Source: Acholeplasmataceae bacterium (lineage in GTDB: Bacteria; Bacillota_I; Bacilli_A; Acholeplasmatales; Acholeplasmataceae). Taken from it: a stretch of DNA of 14,169 bases. The DNA lies in the NCBI GenBank assembly GCA_030656435.1, contig JAUSOA010000123.1, forward strand, positions 1 to 14,169, read 5' to 3'. A model generated the notes under the pieces. It ran no database searches, was not told the DNA's origin, and saw only the letters and a list, made by a program, of their open reading frames with translations. Both the position numbers and the translations under genes were made by a program. Of this stretch, positions 1-6,834 are shown one piece after another (the first letter of the stretch is position 1; each line of letters begins with the position of its first letter).

Positions 1-906
1 AGCAAACTCATCACCACCAATTCTTGCTAAGAAATCATCACGTCTGAAGCTTTGTCTTAATACATTTGAAAATTCTTTTAATACTAGATCCCCTACAGCA
101 TGACCATAAAGGTCATTGATATTCTTAAAGTCATCAATATCTAGAATAATACCACCAATCATCTTTTTACTTTCATTTATCTTAGAGACAGCCATTACAT
201 AATCATTGAATTCTCGTTTATTATAGAGTTCAGTCAGAGCATCAATATTAATTAATCTAGATTGAATAAATATGAATATAATCATTAAAGATAATGCACC
301 CATTGGCCATATGAGTAGTACTCCATAAAAGAATATTTGAATGACACTACCTAAAAAGGGTAGAATTGGAAATAACAATAACGGAATAACATCCTTTTTT
401 TTAATTAACTTACTAAATCGAAGAATTAAATAAACAGAATAAATAAAGCATGCATAATTAATACCAAAATTAAGGATAAAGAATCTTCCTCGTTCATATG
501 TGTTTGTCAAATCAATATGGAAATAAATATTATGAAACATACTTAAAATCGATAAGATGAGATTGATAATGACCGGAATAACTAGTATAGGCATAATTTT
601 TTTTATATGAGAGTTATTCTTGAAAATATGATGGTCAACAAATAGCACCCAATAGAAGCTAATAAATACACCAATTGAGTATAAAATCATATTAAAAAAA
701 TTGTTAGAGAATCCGACCCACACTCCTGGTTTACCGTTGAATACAACACTAATCATATCAGCGATTAATGCTACAATCATGAGAATAAGCAGGTAAATAA
801 AGTATGTATTATTCATACTTTTTAGGTCTTTGTGCTTTCTCAAGCTTAGCAGCACGACTAGCAGTATCATTACAGCATAGATGTTGACATGTATAGCATA
901 GATCAT
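1..906 (-). CDS. Membrane-bound diguanylate cyclase (7-TM sensor + GGDEF), partial
   Basis: Reading leftward from the ATG at 904-906, an open frame of 302 codons runs off the window edge, so the C-terminus is missing. The SD AAGGAGAT (913-920) fixes the start. About seven hydrophobic segments (roughly residues 7-22, 36-56, 69-90, 104-123, 143-163, 174-195, 199-216) form a membrane sensor region. A GGDEF domain begins near residue 220 with DALTELYNKREF, followed by the metal/substrate motif LDIDDFKNIND (255-265), YGH, and GGDEF itself at 297-301, right at the edge. The family makes cyclic di-GMP from two GTP. RxxD (R288-D291) sits five residues before GGDEF, matching the product-inhibition I-site. 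The catalytic signature is canonical, so activity is expected. The ligand of the membrane part is unknown, and it cannot be seen whether an EAL domain follows. Confidence 0.93.
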   Translation of the reverse strand, partial: MIYAIHVNIYAVMILLVVLLSLRKHKDLKSMNNTYFIYLLILMIVALIADMISVVFNGKPGVWVGFSNNFFNMILYSIGVFISFYWVLFVDHHIFKNNSHIKKIMPILVIPVIINLILSILSMFHNIYFHIDLTNTYERGRFFILNFGINYACFIYSVYLILRFSKLIKKKDVIPLLLFPILPFLGSVIQIFFYGVLLIWPMGALSLMIIFIFIQSRLINIDALTELYNKREFNDYVMAVSKINESKKMIGGIILDIDDFKNINDLYGHAVGDLVLKEFSNVLRQSFRRDDFLARIGGDEFA

Positions 907-935
907 AGAGTAATCTCCTTTGTAATTGTATATTC

Positions 936-944
936 ATTTTATCA
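936..944 (-). promoter_or_regulatory. Candidate extended -10 element of the diguanylate cyclase gene
   Basis: On the minus strand the sequence TGATAAAAT (an extended -10, TGn plus TAAAAT) lies about 30 nt before the ATG at 906. No good -35 is visible 17 nt upstream. I see no intrinsic terminator between the end of the upstream lipoprotein gene (1027) and this site, so read-through from that gene is also possible. Confidence 0.35.
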
Positions 945-1026
945 TAACCAGTATGGATACGATGGCTTGATGCTACTTCAAGTTGCATTATACTTTCGCT
1001 TATATTAATAAATTTTTTAATTCTTT

Positions 1027-4000
1027 TTATACTAGATATCCCCATACTACAGTATTCCCTGTGCTATTCCAATCTGAATTCCATAATGTTGGTTGAACAG
1101 CTGATTGAACATAGACAACTGCATTTACAGAATTGCTAAACAAATGACTTCCAACATAGATAACACTCTCAGGAATATAGACAGATAGAAGACTTGCATT
1201 GATTTGGAAACAATAATTACCAATGGATGTTAGTGAGCTTGGTAATACTATATCGATAACACCTGTTCTTGAAAAGACTCCTATACCTAAGTTTTGTAAC
1301 GAACTTCCAGTTTCAAAGGATACAACCTCTAAATCATAGCACATCTCAAATGCATAATTATCTATAGTAACCACACTATTTGGAATTACAATTTCAGTGA
1401 TTGCTGTATTTCTAAATGCAAGGATTCCTATCACCTTCAATTGGTCAGGTAATATAACACCTGTTAGACTGGATGCATTATAAAATGCATGCATATCAAT
1501 TATTTCTAATTGACTATTTTCTTCAAAGATAACAGATGTAAGTGAGGTATTTTCTCTAAACGCATAGGATCCAATCTTTTTTAATGTGTTAGGAATGTAT
1601 AAAGTCTGTATGGATGTATCTCCATCAAATGCTTTACTAAAGATTTCAACTACATCGTGTGAAATGACAGTTTTGGGAATGATAATATCTGTATCCACAT
1701 TGGTGTCTGATCGTCCAAGAAGAAGTGCTTCACCAGTAGTGAATAGTAGATATTTATAATCAAGATCTGAGTACTTACTTTCAAATGACCAGTAGATAGT
1801 TCTATTGTTTGGATTAAAGTTAGCATCCCATCCAGCTGGTTTACTATCGATTTCTGCATATATAGTGAGCACAGGACACGAAGAAAATGCATTTGAATAT
1901 ATATGAGTCACTCCAAGGGGTATGATAATTTCTTCTAATACATTTGAAGATCCAAATGAGTAAAGCCCTATACTTGTAATAGTTGAAGGAAGAATAATCG
2001 ATTTTAACTTGAAATTTGTAGCGAAAACATGGTTGAGTATTGCAGTCAATTGACTACCTTCCTCAAATGAAACATTGACTAGCTTCGTATTAGAGAATGC
2101 TCCTCCATAGATTGCAGCTACTGAGGCAGGAATAACTAGTGAGCCTTCGATACTTGATGAACGGAAGGCGTCATAGCTAATTGTATGTATTGTGCTATCC
2201 TCTTCGAATATTAATGTAGACAATTGTTGTGTATTAAAGAAGGCCTCTCTTTCAATTGTTTGAACAGTATTAGGAATACTTATACTTGTTATTCCGCTTT
2301 GCTCGAATGCGGAGTCACCAATAGTGATTAAGTTTGGAGGTAAGACAATATTTTTTAAATATGGTGTATTCATGAATTGTCCAGTTGGAATTGATGTCAT
2401 TTCTTGAGGTAAAATCAAAATCTTAGATAGCATTTCATTTTTATAAAGTGTTGGATCAATGAAATTAGAACCCTCTGCGTATCTAATGGAAAGTAAAGTG
2501 CTTGGAATATCACCTAACGTACCACCAAAATAGTATTTTAGTGTGTAAGGAGCTTCACTGGATATTGTCATATGGATTAAGCTTGTTGCTCCATCTAAAA
2601 CATATGCACCAATGGATGTTGTATGAGGTCCAAATATAATCTCTTCAAGACTTGAGCAGTAAGAAAATGCATTATCACCAATGTGAGTAACATTTGAGCC
2701 TAAAGTTATTTTTGTCAAATTTGTTCCACATGAAATAGCTAATGCACCTATATGTGTAATAGGTAGACTAGAAATTGATTCAGGAATAATCAATTCAATA
2801 TCTGTTTCAGGTACAGCGGTTACGGTTGCGTAACCATCATTTAATGTATAATTAATACCGTCAACTATTCCGGTCCATATTGCATAGGCTTCTATATCGT
2901 GTGAAACATCCCAGGTAAATGGTGAGACTAATGCTTGATCATCTGTATACCAACCAATAAATGTATAGCCTTCCTTTGTTGGAGTGGGAAGTGTTGAAAC
3001 TAAATCACCTTTATAGTATGTGGATGAATCTACTGAACTTCCTGTATTTGAGTCAAATGAAAGTGTATAAGCGTGTCTTTGCCATTGAGCAAATAAGATG
3101 ATATCTTCATCTTGCATGATATGAGTCGTTTCACAAAGCTGACCTTTATAATACCACCCCATAAAATCATAATCTAATTTAAATATATCAGGAAGTATTA
3201 CACCAAATCCATAGGGGATTGTGTCCATTGTAGGTATTGATGTATCCGTATAGGTAATGAAACTTATTGAGTAATAAATTTCTTGATAAGTCGGTTTAAT
3301 AATTAAATCAGAAGTAATAGATGTAAACACTTGATCCCAGCCTGTGAACTTATAACCAGGCTTATAAGGTGCTAGAGGTTCCAATGCACTTTCTTGATAT
3401 GATATGGTTTGAAGTGAAATGGTTTCTTCACTTAAGTTTTGAAATTCCACGGTATAGTTTGATTTAACGTATCTTGCATAAAGCGTTAAATTGGATATGA
3501 CTAAGGAGGTATTATAAAATGGAGCACTATTGACGGAATCTCCTTGATACCAGCCAATAAAAACATGACCTTCATAGACTGGAATTGGCAATGTAACGCT
3601 ATTTTCATACTCTATATTTATGATTGGAGATATAGCCTCTAGTGTATGAGTTTCAAAATTAATTTGATATATATTCTTTGTATAAAGTGCTTTAACAATC
3701 ATATGACTTGTTATAGATTCTGTGGAATGATCCCAAGCAGAAAAAGTATAACCAGGAATGATTGGTCCATCAGGAGGAATGATTTGTGATAAAGGTTTGA
3801 CCCAACAGGACTTGATTAAATTTCCATGATGTCCAACAAAAATCACTTGATAGCCACGTATCATTCCAAGGTCTATAGTCTCTGAGTTCGTTAAGGTAAT
3901 GATAAGATTTCCTTCTGCATTAATCTCTATATCATCGATACCAACACCTTGTATAAAGCTTTTTTCAATCAGTATTTGCCAGGAAGTATCATCGACATAC

Positions 4001-4578
4001 CGCCAAAGAAGTGCTTCATCATTGACATCAAATTCTACCTCTTTCCCATCTTTGCCAATGATTTTACCTAAGTCATCTGTTGTATCATCTGAATAGGTAA
4101 TTATAAGATGGCCTAAAGGAGAAATAGAGGCGTTAGTTATGGATCTTCCATCCTCACCACAAATCGATTCAAACCACTCCTCATAGGTATCTGGTATATC
4201 TGATGTCTGAATTGCAAGAGCGTAGATTAGGTGTAGTTTTGTTTTTAGTTCAGAGTAACTCATCGTGATAGTTAATGTTGTTTCTAAGCCTTGATACCTA
4301 ACGGTAATTGTATGCGTTCCTGTAGTCATTAACTTAATGTAGTCATCAGATGAAAGCATGGAATGACTTAAAGGTATCGTTTCTACACTTTGATCACTCA
4401 TATGAATAACCAACTCTATTGACGATAAATCAAATGTATCAGGATCATATTGTGAGTTCAAGGTTGTTTGATTGATTTCAATAGTCTCTATTAGGATATC
4501 CTGTTCTTTTTGACAGGACCATAAAAACAAGATCAGTATAATCAAGCTGACATATTTAACCCAACTCTTGAAACACAT
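1027..4578 (-). CDS. Large surface lipoprotein with InlB-type and BspA-type leucine-rich repeats
   Basis: The 1183-residue product starts with a lipoprotein signal peptide: basic K4/K8, a hydrophobic core 9-20, and a lipobox-like LWSC with Cys22 as the predicted lipidated residue. It should be anchored to the outer face of the membrane. Domains in order: Ig-like (about 30-106); a region with two copies of a G-x-LIIT-S/T-D/N...DLG-I-G unit (147-175 and 214-242) beside GEDG/GKDG motifs; five InlB-type (Listeria-Bacteroides) repeats (243-568), each with an aromatic GW(Y/D)-like core; and two blocks of BspA/LRR_5 repeats (575-902 and 941-1151), each closed by a Trp-rich cap. No LPxTG motif or C-terminal membrane helix is present. 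Such proteins usually act in adhesion or surface interactions, but no ligand can be read here. SD AAGGAGGG (4587-4594) supports the ATG at 4578. It is monocistronic with its own promoter, and no obvious terminator is seen after the stop. Confidence 0.93.
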   Translation of the reverse strand: MCFKSWVKYVSLIILILFLWSCQKEQDILIETIEINQTTLNSQYDPDTFDLSSIELVIHMSDQSVETIPLSHSMLSSDDYIKLMTTGTHTITVRYQGLETTLTITMSYSELKTKLHLIYALAIQTSDIPDTYEEWFESICGEDGRSITNASISPLGHLIITYSDDTTDDLGKIIGKDGKEVEFDVNDEALLWRYVDDTSWQILIEKSFIQGVGIDDIEINAEGNLIITLTNSETIDLGMIRGYQVIFVGHHGNLIKSCWVKPLSQIIPPDGPIIPGYTFSAWDHSTESITSHMIVKALYTKNIYQINFETHTLEAISPIINIEYENSVTLPIPVYEGHVFIGWYQGDSVNSAPFYNTSLVISNLTLYARYVKSNYTVEFQNLSEETISLQTISYQESALEPLAPYKPGYKFTGWDQVFTSITSDLIIKPTYQEIYYSISFITYTDTSIPTMDTIPYGFGVILPDIFKLDYDFMGWYYKGQLCETTHIMQDEDIILFAQWQRHAYTLSFDSNTGSSVDSSTYYKGDLVSTLPTPTKEGYTFIGWYTDDQALVSPFTWDVSHDIEAYAIWTGIVDGINYTLNDGYATVTAVPETDIELIIPESISSLPITHIGALAISCGTNLTKITLGSNVTHIGDNAFSYCSSLEEIIFGPHTTSIGAYVLDGATSLIHMTISSEAPYTLKYYFGGTLGDIPSTLLSIRYAEGSNFIDPTLYKNEMLSKILILPQEMTSIPTGQFMNTPYLKNIVLPPNLITIGDSAFEQSGITSISIPNTVQTIEREAFFNTQQLSTLIFEEDSTIHTISYDAFRSSSIEGSLVIPASVAAIYGGAFSNTKLVNVSFEEGSQLTAILNHVFATNFKLKSIILPSTITSIGLYSFGSSNVLEEIIIPLGVTHIYSNAFSSCPVLTIYAEIDSKPAGWDANFNPNNRTIYWSFESKYSDLDYKYLLFTTGEALLLGRSDTNVDTDIIIPKTVISHDVVEIFSKAFDGDTSIQTLYIPNTLKKIGSYAFRENTSLTSVIFEENSQLEIIDMHAFYNASSLTGVILPDQLKVIGILAFRNTAITEIVIPNSVVTIDNYAFEMCYDLEVVSFETGSSLQNLGIGVFSRTGVIDIVLPSSLTSIGNYCFQINASLLSVYIPESVIYVGSHLFSNSVNAVVYVQSAVQPTLWNSDWNSTGNTVVWGYLV
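1030..1758 (-). repeat. Second BspA-type LRR module with Trp-rich cap
   Basis: Covers residues 941-1183 of the surface lipoprotein. It opens with a non-LRR lead-in (DYKYLLFTTGEALLLG, then DIIIP), continues as about eight LRR_5 units of the pattern L..V.IP.SV..IG..AF, and ends with a Trp-rich cap (LWNSDWNSTGNTVVWGY). The layout copies the preceding module. Confidence 0.8.
1777..2856 (-). repeat. First BspA-type LRR module with Trp-rich cap
   Basis: Covers residues 575-934 of the surface lipoprotein. The lead-in (INYTLNDGYATV, then ELIIPESI) is followed by roughly a dozen LRR_5 units (for example ITIGDSAF, TVQTIEREAF, ITSIGLYSF) and a cap with AGWDANFNPNNRTIYW (915-930). The cap is equivalent to the one at the C-terminus of the protein. 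Confidence 0.8.
2875..3852 (-). repeat. Five InlB-type (Listeria-Bacteroides) repeats
   Basis: Covers residues 243-568 of the surface lipoprotein. Each unit of about 57-68 residues has the beta-grasp-like pattern Y-x-(I/V)-x-F ... GY-x-F-x-GW ... Y. Units 1 and 3 have a W-D core (FSAWD, FTGWD), while units 2, 4 and 5 have a GWY core (FIGWY, FMGWY, FIGWY). Unit 1 is the most divergent. Confidence 0.8.
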
Positions 4579-4601
4579 TTACAATTCCCTCCTTAAAGAT
4601 A

Positions 4602-4638
4602 ATAAACGCATCAAAAGCTTAGCTCTTGGTGCGTTTAT
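4602..4638 (-). other. Strong hairpin in the 5' leader of the lipoprotein gene
   Basis: The arms ATAAACGCA (4602-4610) and TGCGTTTAT (4630-4638) pair perfectly. The 19 nt between them continue the stem with a G-U pair, C-G, two A-U, one A-C mismatch and about four more pairs around a tiny loop, giving a nearly continuous ~17-bp stem. It lies between the predicted transcription start (near 4653) and the SD (4587-4594). No T-tract follows on either strand as expected for a classical terminator; the downstream bases on the minus strand are TTATCTTT. It may stabilise the mRNA or act in attenuation; the role is inferred. Confidence 0.65.
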
Positions 4639-4659
4639 ATAGGTATACTTTTCAGCCTA

Positions 4660-4688
4660 ATCATACATCTAAATATATAAAAGTGCAA
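4660..4688 (-). promoter_or_regulatory. Promoter of the surface lipoprotein gene
   Basis: On the minus strand TTGCAC (4683-4688) and TATGAT (4660-4665) are separated by exactly 17 nt, a good sigma70-type match. It lies just after the antiporter terminator. The predicted leader of about 75 nt contains the hairpin at 4602-4638. Confidence 0.7.
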
Positions 4689-4712
4689 TATAGATTTTTT
4701 ATTATTATTTTT

Positions 4713-4744
4713 AAAAAAAGGCATGATTTATTCAATCACACCTT
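4713..4744 (-). terminator. Intrinsic terminator of the cation:proton antiporter gene
   Basis: On the minus strand an 11-bp stem (AAGGTGTGATT with AATCATGCCTT, including two G-U pairs) and a 5-nt loop are followed directly by seven T. It begins 17 nt after the antiporter stop codon. Confidence 0.85.
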
Positions 4745-4760
4745 GATTTGATTCGGTTTG

Positions 4761-6107
4761 TTAATGCATTTCGTGTGCTTGAGGATCCTTATTGGATAAG
4801 TATAGAATGTTACATGAGTTTCCATCAAATCCATGACATTTGAGTAAAGCATGTCTAACACCTAAAGGTCCAACAATACCGTTGATAATCGTAGAAGTCA
4901 TTACGATAATTAAAATCATCGTTCCATATTGTGTTCCCACTAAGGAGCTTCTCGCATAAAATGCTAGACCGATCGCAGCTTGAGCTTGAGGAAGCAAACA
5001 AAATCCTAAGTATCTTCTTACAGTTACACTTGATTTCGCTACCTTACCACCAAGATAAGAGCCACCAATCTTTCCAAAGAATCTGAATACTACATAAATA
5101 GCAGAAGCAACTAAGATAAGCACTAAATTTAAGGATTCATAAGACTCAGCTAGAAGTAATACAATTTCTGCACCTAATAAAGTAAAGAAGATAATTAAAA
5201 TCGGAGCAGAGAATAAATCCATAATGCGTTCGGTTTCATGCTTTGCCAGATTCGTTGATAAGTTAGAAAAGAATATCCCAGTTGCCATCGGTAATAAAAT
5301 TGGTGATAAATGAACATGAAATCCGAAGAAATCAAATCCTGTGTTTGCAACTGCAATGGATACTAATATAGCAACGGTTGTTGAAATTAAGATGACAACA
5401 TCCTTTTCAACATCCTCGTACTTTAAATATCTAATAATACGAACCAATACATAACCAATAGCAAGTCCTATTAATAATGAAAAGACTAATTCAAGAACAG
5501 GTCCCATTAAAGTTTCTAAAACCCCATGACTTATTCCACTTTCAACGGATGTCGCATAAGATATGGCAATACCGAATATCATAATGGTAATGGAGTCTTC
5601 TACACCATGAAGTGGAACGAGTGTATCACTTAATGGTCCAGTAGATTGCATTTTTTTAGTTATTAATAGAATTGGTCCTGGTTCAGTTGCTATAGCAAGT
5701 GCCCCAAGAAGTAGTGCGATGTGTAAAGGAAATAAGAATACATATAATGCTATAAAAACGAAAAGGAATGCGAATACAGCTTGAAAGACTGTAATAATGA
5801 TTACTTCCTTTGTACGTTTCTTCATTTTTTTAAAGTTTAATTCTAGACCGATGCTAAAAGCGATAAATCCAATACCAACATTAATCATTGCCTCAAAGGC
5901 TTGTGCTATTTCTCCATAACCTAAAAGATAAAAAACTGCACCTAGTGCAAGTCCAATGATGATATAAGCGGTCAGATTCGGAACTCTCAATCTTTCAAAA
6001 AAGCGTCCGGCAAAAAGGCCAAGAATAAGGGTAAGACTTAAGAGGAATATAACTTGATATAAGTGGTTAGAACCAACTTCCGCTGCGAAAATTGTCATGG
6101 GTATCAT
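4761..6107 (-). CDS. Cation:proton antiporter, CPA2 / Na_H_Exchanger family
   Basis: A 448-residue polytopic membrane protein with about 12-13 hydrophobic segments covering residues 16-415. It matches the monovalent cation/proton antiporter fold: an early segment with PNLTAYIIIGLALG, a substrate-site loop ATEPGPILL (140-148), and an acidic pair E170-D171 in GVEDSITIMIFG where related proteins have DD. R342 and K346 lie in a later conserved helix. Such proteins exchange Na+ or K+ for H+ across the cytoplasmic membrane; the ion cannot be read from sequence. There is no C-terminal TrkA-N regulatory domain, only a short hydrophilic tail with two Cys and several His. The start at 6107 has a weak SD (AAGAAAG); Met4 (6098) is an alternative. 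It is monocistronic, with its own promoter and terminator, and divergent from the gene at 6356. Confidence 0.9.
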   Translation of the reverse strand: MIPMTIFAAEVGSNHLYQVIFLLSLTLILGLFAGRFFERLRVPNLTAYIIIGLALGAVFYLLGYGEIAQAFEAMINVGIGFIAFSIGLELNFKKMKKRTKEVIIITVFQAVFAFLFVFIALYVFLFPLHIALLLGALAIATEPGPILLITKKMQSTGPLSDTLVPLHGVEDSITIMIFGIAISYATSVESGISHGVLETLMGPVLELVFSLLIGLAIGYVLVRIIRYLKYEDVEKDVVILISTTVAILVSIAVANTGFDFFGFHVHLSPILLPMATGIFFSNLSTNLAKHETERIMDLFSAPILIIFFTLLGAEIVLLLAESYESLNLVLILVASAIYVVFRFFGKIGGSYLGGKVAKSSVTVRRYLGFCLLPQAQAAIGLAFYARSSLVGTQYGTMILIIVMTSTIINGIVGPLGVRHALLKCHGFDGNSCNILYLSNKDPQAHEMH

Positions 6108-6139
6108 TTCTTTCTTGTTAACGTATTTTAGACATACAT

Positions 6140-6168
6140 ATCATAGCACATTCAATCACTTGTTTCAA
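6140..6168 (-). promoter_or_regulatory. Promoter of the cation:proton antiporter gene
   Basis: On the minus strand TTGAAA (6163-6168) and TATGAT (6140-6145) have a 17-nt spacer. The -35 lies inside a short inverted repeat CTTG-AAA-CAAG (6159-6169), which could be a regulator site. Confidence 0.7.
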
Positions 6169-6181
6169 GCAACGATTTAAG

Positions 6182-6197
6182 TGAAAACGTATTTTCA
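6182..6197. repeat. Inverted repeat in the divergent intergenic region
   Basis: TGAAAA-CGTA-TTTTCA is a perfect 6-bp inverted repeat with a 4-nt centre. It sits just upstream of the antiporter -35 and about 150 nt before the divergent gene. It could be an operator, but chance occurrence in AT-rich DNA is possible. Confidence 0.3.
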
Positions 6198-6355
6198 TCA
6201 GGAAAAATGAGATAGATTTTAAATAACTTGAGTCATCTTTTAGAAATTTGAGATTTTAAAACAATAGTGTGTTTCAGTAAAAAAAGATTTATATTCATAT
6301 ATGGTGTATACTTAAGGTATCAAATCTATTGTATAGATAGGGAAAGGAGAAAAAA

Positions 6356-6709
6356 ATGTTTAATGAAATCGCACGTATTATCATCGGATTTTCTATTTTA
6401 CTGATTTTATTCTTTGCTTATATGAAAAAAGATATGCTTCCTAAGCTTGTATCATTTACTATATTAGCTTCTATAGCATTTGCTATGATCTTTACTAGCT
6501 TTGCAAGATTGATATCTGATGTCGACTTTTTAAACTTTCTAGAAAGTATTTTTAGAACGTTAGCTGATTTAGTCGTGTTCGTTGAGATCGTAGTTATATT
6601 ATTTTTATTGTTCTTCTCAAAATTCAAGACAAAAGTTATGGTAATAAAAGTCGTTATTATCGTCTATGTAGTTTTAGTAGCATTACTCGCATTCGGTGTA
6701 TTTAGATAA
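6356..6709 (+). CDS. Small four-helix membrane protein of unknown function
   Basis: A 117-residue protein that is hydrophobic throughout, with four predicted membrane segments (about residues 7-22, 29-52, 68-88, 95-114). Short charged links (KKDMLPK, KFKTK) suggest positive cytoplasmic loops. The start is set by AAAGGAG (6343-6349), 6 nt before the ATG. I do not recognise a family. It is transcribed divergently from the antiporter and followed by its own terminator, so it forms a single-gene unit. A possible -10 (TATACT, 6307-6312) lies upstream but has no clear -35. An antisense open frame inside it is only a shadow of this gene. Its closeness to the antiporter may be shared regulation or chance. 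Confidence 0.75.
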   Translation: MFNEIARIIIGFSILLILFFAYMKKDMLPKLVSFTILASIAFAMIFTSFARLISDVDFLNFLESIFRTLADLVVFVEIVVILFLLFFSKFKTKVMVIKVVIIVYVVLVALLAFGVFR

Positions 6710-6725
6710 TTTATGTCAATTGAAA

Positions 6726-6786
6726 TTCCCTTTATATAAAGCGCTACATAAGGTTTATTGTAGTAGTTTTCTAAAGGGATTTTTTT
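6726..6786 (+). terminator. Long-stem terminator after the small membrane protein gene
   Basis: TCCCTTTA (6727-6734) pairs with TAAAGGGA (6772-6779) and is followed by a T-run (6780-6786). The roughly 37-nt apical region contains a second small stem, CTACA with TGTAG, so the terminator is long or Y-shaped rather than a simple hairpin. Confidence 0.7.
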
Positions 6787-6796
6787 CTTTATTGCA

Positions 6797-6805
6797 TGGT
6801 ATAAT
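6797..6805 (+). promoter_or_regulatory. Extended -10 promoter of the short-chain dehydrogenase gene
   Basis: TGGTATAAT is a perfect extended -10 (TGn plus TATAAT). The matching -35 position falls in the end of the preceding terminator and its T-run, with no good consensus there, so the extended -10 probably carries the activity. Confidence 0.65.
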
Positions 6806-6834
6806 TGGCATAATCAAAAAAAGGGAGTGATTAC

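Noticed and set aside
971..988. Short inverted repeat CTTGA/TCAAG between the lipoprotein and cyclase genes
   Set aside because: The stem is only 5 bp with no T-run on the minus strand, so it is too weak to call a terminator.
809..1045. 78-codon minus-strand open frame across the lipoprotein/cyclase gap
   Set aside because: It overlaps the 5' end of the GGDEF gene in another frame and has no protein-like features; the GGDEF frame has the SD and domain support.
1650..1892. Minus-strand open frame inside the LRR lipoprotein gene
   Set aside because: It is an alternative-frame shadow within a continuous domain-supported gene. The same applies to the frames at 3899-4096, 6418-6627, 11799-12011 and 13161-13352.
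4602..4638. Hairpin read as a terminator of the antiporter gene
   Set aside because: There is no T-run after the stem, a better terminator lies at 4713-4744, and a promoter lies between the two. It was reported as a leader hairpin instead.
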